Assembly (NCBI GenBank): GCA_018417955.1
Contig: JACTVC010000003.1
Span: 1,984,001-2,048,000 of the forward strand
DNA from: Laccaria trichodermophora
Lineage: Eukaryota > Basidiomycota > Agaricomycetes > Agaricales > Hydnangiaceae
Length of the DNA stretch: 64,000 bases
Direction: 5' to 3'
The notes below the pieces were generated by a model, which saw only the letters and a list, made by a program, of their open reading frames with translations, was not told the origin of the DNA and searched no databases. The position numbers and the translations under genes were made by a program. Shown here in pieces: positions 61,292 to 64,000 of this stretch (the first letter of the stretch is position 1; each line of letters starts with the position of its first letter).

Positions 61292-64000
61292 TCACTTGCG
61301 ATCAACCACATCGTCTTCAGCATCACTAGCCATTGTTCGCCTTGAAAATGCTGCTGATCTCCCAACCACACTCGAAGGTCGTCGGACGGGGCTGCCAGAT
61401 AATCTGTTGATCCTCTGATTTGCGGATGGATTAGCGTTGCTTGGCTGACTCCCAGAAACGCTTGTCCGATTCAAGTTCTGGACCAAACTTTGCACATTTC
61501 CACTCGACGGAGGTCTTGGTCCTCGTGCAAGTCTGGGACCCCGAAGACCAGCCGATGTCGTTGATTGCGCTGAACCTGAGCGAGAGATGGTTGATTTCCC
61601 GGTGCCCAGAACAACATCACCATCCGGTGGTGAAGGGCTTCGAGATGTGACCTTAGGGCTATTGCTTCCACTGAATCGCTTCTGAGGTGTTGCGGCGATG
61701 ATCGAAGGGGTCGGAGAAGGGAGAGGCGGTGTTAGTGCAATAGGGACCTCAGGTTCCTTGATGGGGAGGTTAGCAGGCTGTGTCATCGGGGGAGCCAGCT
61801 CGTCGACTTCTGGAGGAGGTTCCTTGAAACTGGGCCGCGGAGGGAGATGTTCATCTTCCGGTGGGGGTTCTTTGAACGAGGGCCGAGGTGGTAGACCTTG
61901 ATCAATTTTGGTTACAGGCGGAGGTGGCGGTGGCAAGATGGGTGGAGGTGGCGGTGTCTTTAGCTTTTCCACTATCGACGGAGGGGGTGGCGGTGGCGGT
62001 AGCTGAGTGACCGTCGTTGTTGGAAGTGGTGCAGGCGACACGGAGACGGCAGCAGCCAATACTGGAGGTGGTAAAGGCGGTAGTTCTGGGGATTTCGCAG
62101 ATTTAACAAGGGATGGATTCTGAGCGACTTGTTGCGCAGCAAGAAGTTGTTTTGCATCGGCACCCACGGAAATTCTGCTTCTACTCAGACGCATATCAAC
62201 AGGCGCAGTGCGCTTCCTGATTGGTACTTTTCGCTCCGATTCCCGTTTCTTGCGTGCAATGGTTGGTGGGAGGAGTACGTCATAGTTCTTGACAAGATCA
62301 ATAAACAAGACTGAGTAATGCCGAGGTTAATAAATGTTTGGAGAGGAGCGAGCTATTGGACTTACGGGTGGGATGACGATCTTGAATTGAGATCTCGGAC
62401 TCGGTTTTAGGTCTGATGAAGCCTGTTGATACGGAGAGTGTTAGGTGTTTTTCCAAAAATGGAGTTTAGCACTCACAGCGACCAATGGAAAGAGCAAGCT
62501 TTGCGATATAAACATCGTCGGATTCCTCCGTGAAAGTGTCCTTAATCAAGCTTCAAAGTAATGTTAGTCGGTGGGGCTAATAGAGGCAAAGAAATCGCAC
62601 ATCTTGAGGTGTTTTATGATAGCATCAAGGACATACAGATGGACTCTTGGCAACCTTTGCAAAGCAGCGCCCAAATTCTGTAATCTTAACTCTTCCGACT
62701 CCTCGTCATGTTCCTTTGCTGTCGCACCCACTGTTGGGTAGAGCCTACGAAATTCTTCCCAACCCTCATATAAGGCCAAAGGGGGATCAAGTTCCAAGGT
62801 CCACAATTTAATGGTGCCAGCGATGACCGGCGCATCAAAACGCTCTGAAAGGTCGTCAGGGAAGGGTTGACCAGGAGTCAAAGCGTTTAGACTCTCTCGA
62901 AGGTGGTGCAGTGCAGGTAGGGGAACCTCGTATATCCAAGACTTGCGTTTCTCGTCGTCGTTGGGGAGGCGCGCATAAGCATTATTCAGCCCATTCAAAA
63001 GTGCCGCAAGGACTGGTGGAATTGTGTCTTTCTTTTCTTCTCCAGTCGTGAGGGCATACCAGCCACCTTCTGCCCATTTTCGGAGGTCAATACCGAAAAC
63101 AACGTCCGACTCATCATGTGCGACGGATTCATAAACTTGAGGTGCTGGTCTAAATGGCCCTGTGCGGTAACGCTCAATTAAAGCTGTCAAGTCCGACTCT
63201 GGCTGATACGCGGCGATGAGAGTCGCAGATCGCTCTATCGAGGGTTCAATTGATTTAGGGAAGTTCGCTAGAGTTCCTTGATATTGAAGAAGGACTGTGA
63301 AACGAGGGGAAGGGATCAGAGATGCACTTGTTGCTGCAAGCCGAAAACTTTACCTGTTTTAACGGCTCTTAACCTCTCCGTTTCCCATCTTTGTAACAGC
63401 TTGAGAACTTCCTCAATCCTTTCCTCAAGCCCGAGCCGTTGTCTGTCAAGCCTTCGTACAGCAACTCTATACGTCCTGTCAGCTTCGTCGGCCTCGTTCC
63501 TCGCTCGTAGATAGGCTGGCTCAGTATTTGAGCTGTTATTCAACGCCTTACTTACGAGGCTGACGAAGGTTCCAGTCCGTTTGAGTAAGTTGTCTGGTTG
63601 CGATGCTTTCAAGGCAGTTTCTGTGCTGCTGGCTTGCAGGTCAAATGCCTAATTGAGAATTGTTATCAATGTGTATTTATTCGTCCCAGAGGTTGTCAGG
63701 TACCTTTGGTCGAAATTGATAAAATGCATCATCAGAATGCTCGAAATGGTTCCCAAATTCGCCAAGCCTTCGTAAAAGACCCTCCCGTTCCGTCAAATCT
63801 CTTCCCGCTTCTTCGGAACGGTCGAGGCTGCCACCAAAGCCTTGAACATTCTCGTTTAACCACGCCACGAATTCTTCTCCCGTGAAGGCATCTTGGTACT
63901 CTCCGAGTAGGGGGAAGCGCACAGGTCTGAGAGGGAGCTCAGCCGCTGCTCGTGTAAGCAACTGGGAAATTGCGGCAACCGGAAGAGAAAGACCTGCTAA
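61292..64000 (-). CDS. RGD2: RGD2-like DEP/RhoGAP protein, truncated by window edge
   Basis: Rho-GTPase regulator of the FCH-DEP-RhoGAP type; the beginning (FCH domain) lies beyond 64000. Visible in order: DEP domain (EYQDAFTGEEFVAWLNENVQ; HFEHSDDAFYQFRP, about 63900-63690), helices of the F-BAR region (LDRQRLGLEERIEEVLKLL, RWETERLRAVKT), and the RhoGAP-like domain starting VFGIDLRKWAEGGWY, with IPPVLAALLNGLNNAYARL, SWIYEVPLPALHHLRESLN, ALQRLPRVHLYVLDAIIKHL and LFIDLVKNYDVLLPP. The tail is very Pro-rich (LPPPPPPPSIVEKL) and Ser-rich, ending SDAEDDVVDRK at 61292. The position of the arginine finger (GI[FY]R) reads WIYE, so GAP activity is not assured. Confidence 0.85.
61808..61894 (-). repeat. 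two 13-residue repeats in the Pro-rich tail
   Basis: LPPRPSFKEPPPE is encoded twice (61856-61894, then 61808-61846 in reading order), spaced 48 bp, within the Pro-rich C-terminal tail. DNA copies differ at several third positions, so the repeat is kept at protein level. The PPRPSF core suits SH3-domain binding. Confidence 0.8.

Overview
The window is nuclear DNA of a filamentous basidiomycete, most likely an agaricomycete. Genes are dense on both strands and are cut by many short introns of about 45-60 bp with fungal GT-AG borders and branch points. Nearly all recognisable proteins are fungal housekeeping or fungus-specific families. I saw no bacterial operons, CRISPR arrays, convincing tRNA or rRNA genes, or intact transposons.

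Layout. 0-5 kb: a LIM-RhoGAP of the LRG1 type (-). 5.3-9.4 kb: a small unknown protein (+), an SLC35F-type transporter (-) and a small four-helix membrane protein (-). 9.6-14.1 kb: three uncharacterised, fast-evolving genes whose exon phases I could not fully reconcile. They are flanked on the right by an inverted paralogue of the four-helix membrane protein (14.4-15.2 kb, +). 15.9-25.3 kb: amidase (-), U2AF large subunit (-) sharing a 120-bp divergent promoter with FIS1 (+), an M50B-like membrane peptidase (-), a divergent histone H2A (+) and guanylate kinase (-). 25.5-32.9 kb: a YANK/STK32-like kinase, a fungal ATP-dependent DNA ligase and mitochondrial 2-enoyl-ACP/CoA reductase (all +). 32.9-45.4 kb: p24 cargo receptor (-), SAGA subunit SGF73 (-), FAD monooxygenase (+), TAF10 (-), Zn2Cys6 transcription factor (+), RNA polymerase III subunit RPC4 (-) and a purine phosphoribosyltransferase (+). 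45.7-53.3 kb: one giant gene joining a ZNFX1/UPF1-type helicase, NFX1-type zinc fingers and three CbbX/SpoVK-type AAA+ domains. 53.4-64 kb: mitoferrin-like carrier (+), a full-length ABCC transporter (-) and an RGD2-type DEP/RhoGAP (-) that runs off the right edge.

Functionally this is a mosaic of core genes rather than a pathway cluster. Links worth noting: two SAGA-related subunits (SGF73 and TAF10) lie 3 kb apart, and two Rho GTPase regulators sit at the two ends of the window. The most unusual items are the helicase/AAA+ fusion, the inverted paralogue pair around the unknown genes, the divergent H2A, and at least three GC-AG introns. All exon structures were inferred by eye from frame continuity and splice signals; outer coordinates are firmer than internal borders.
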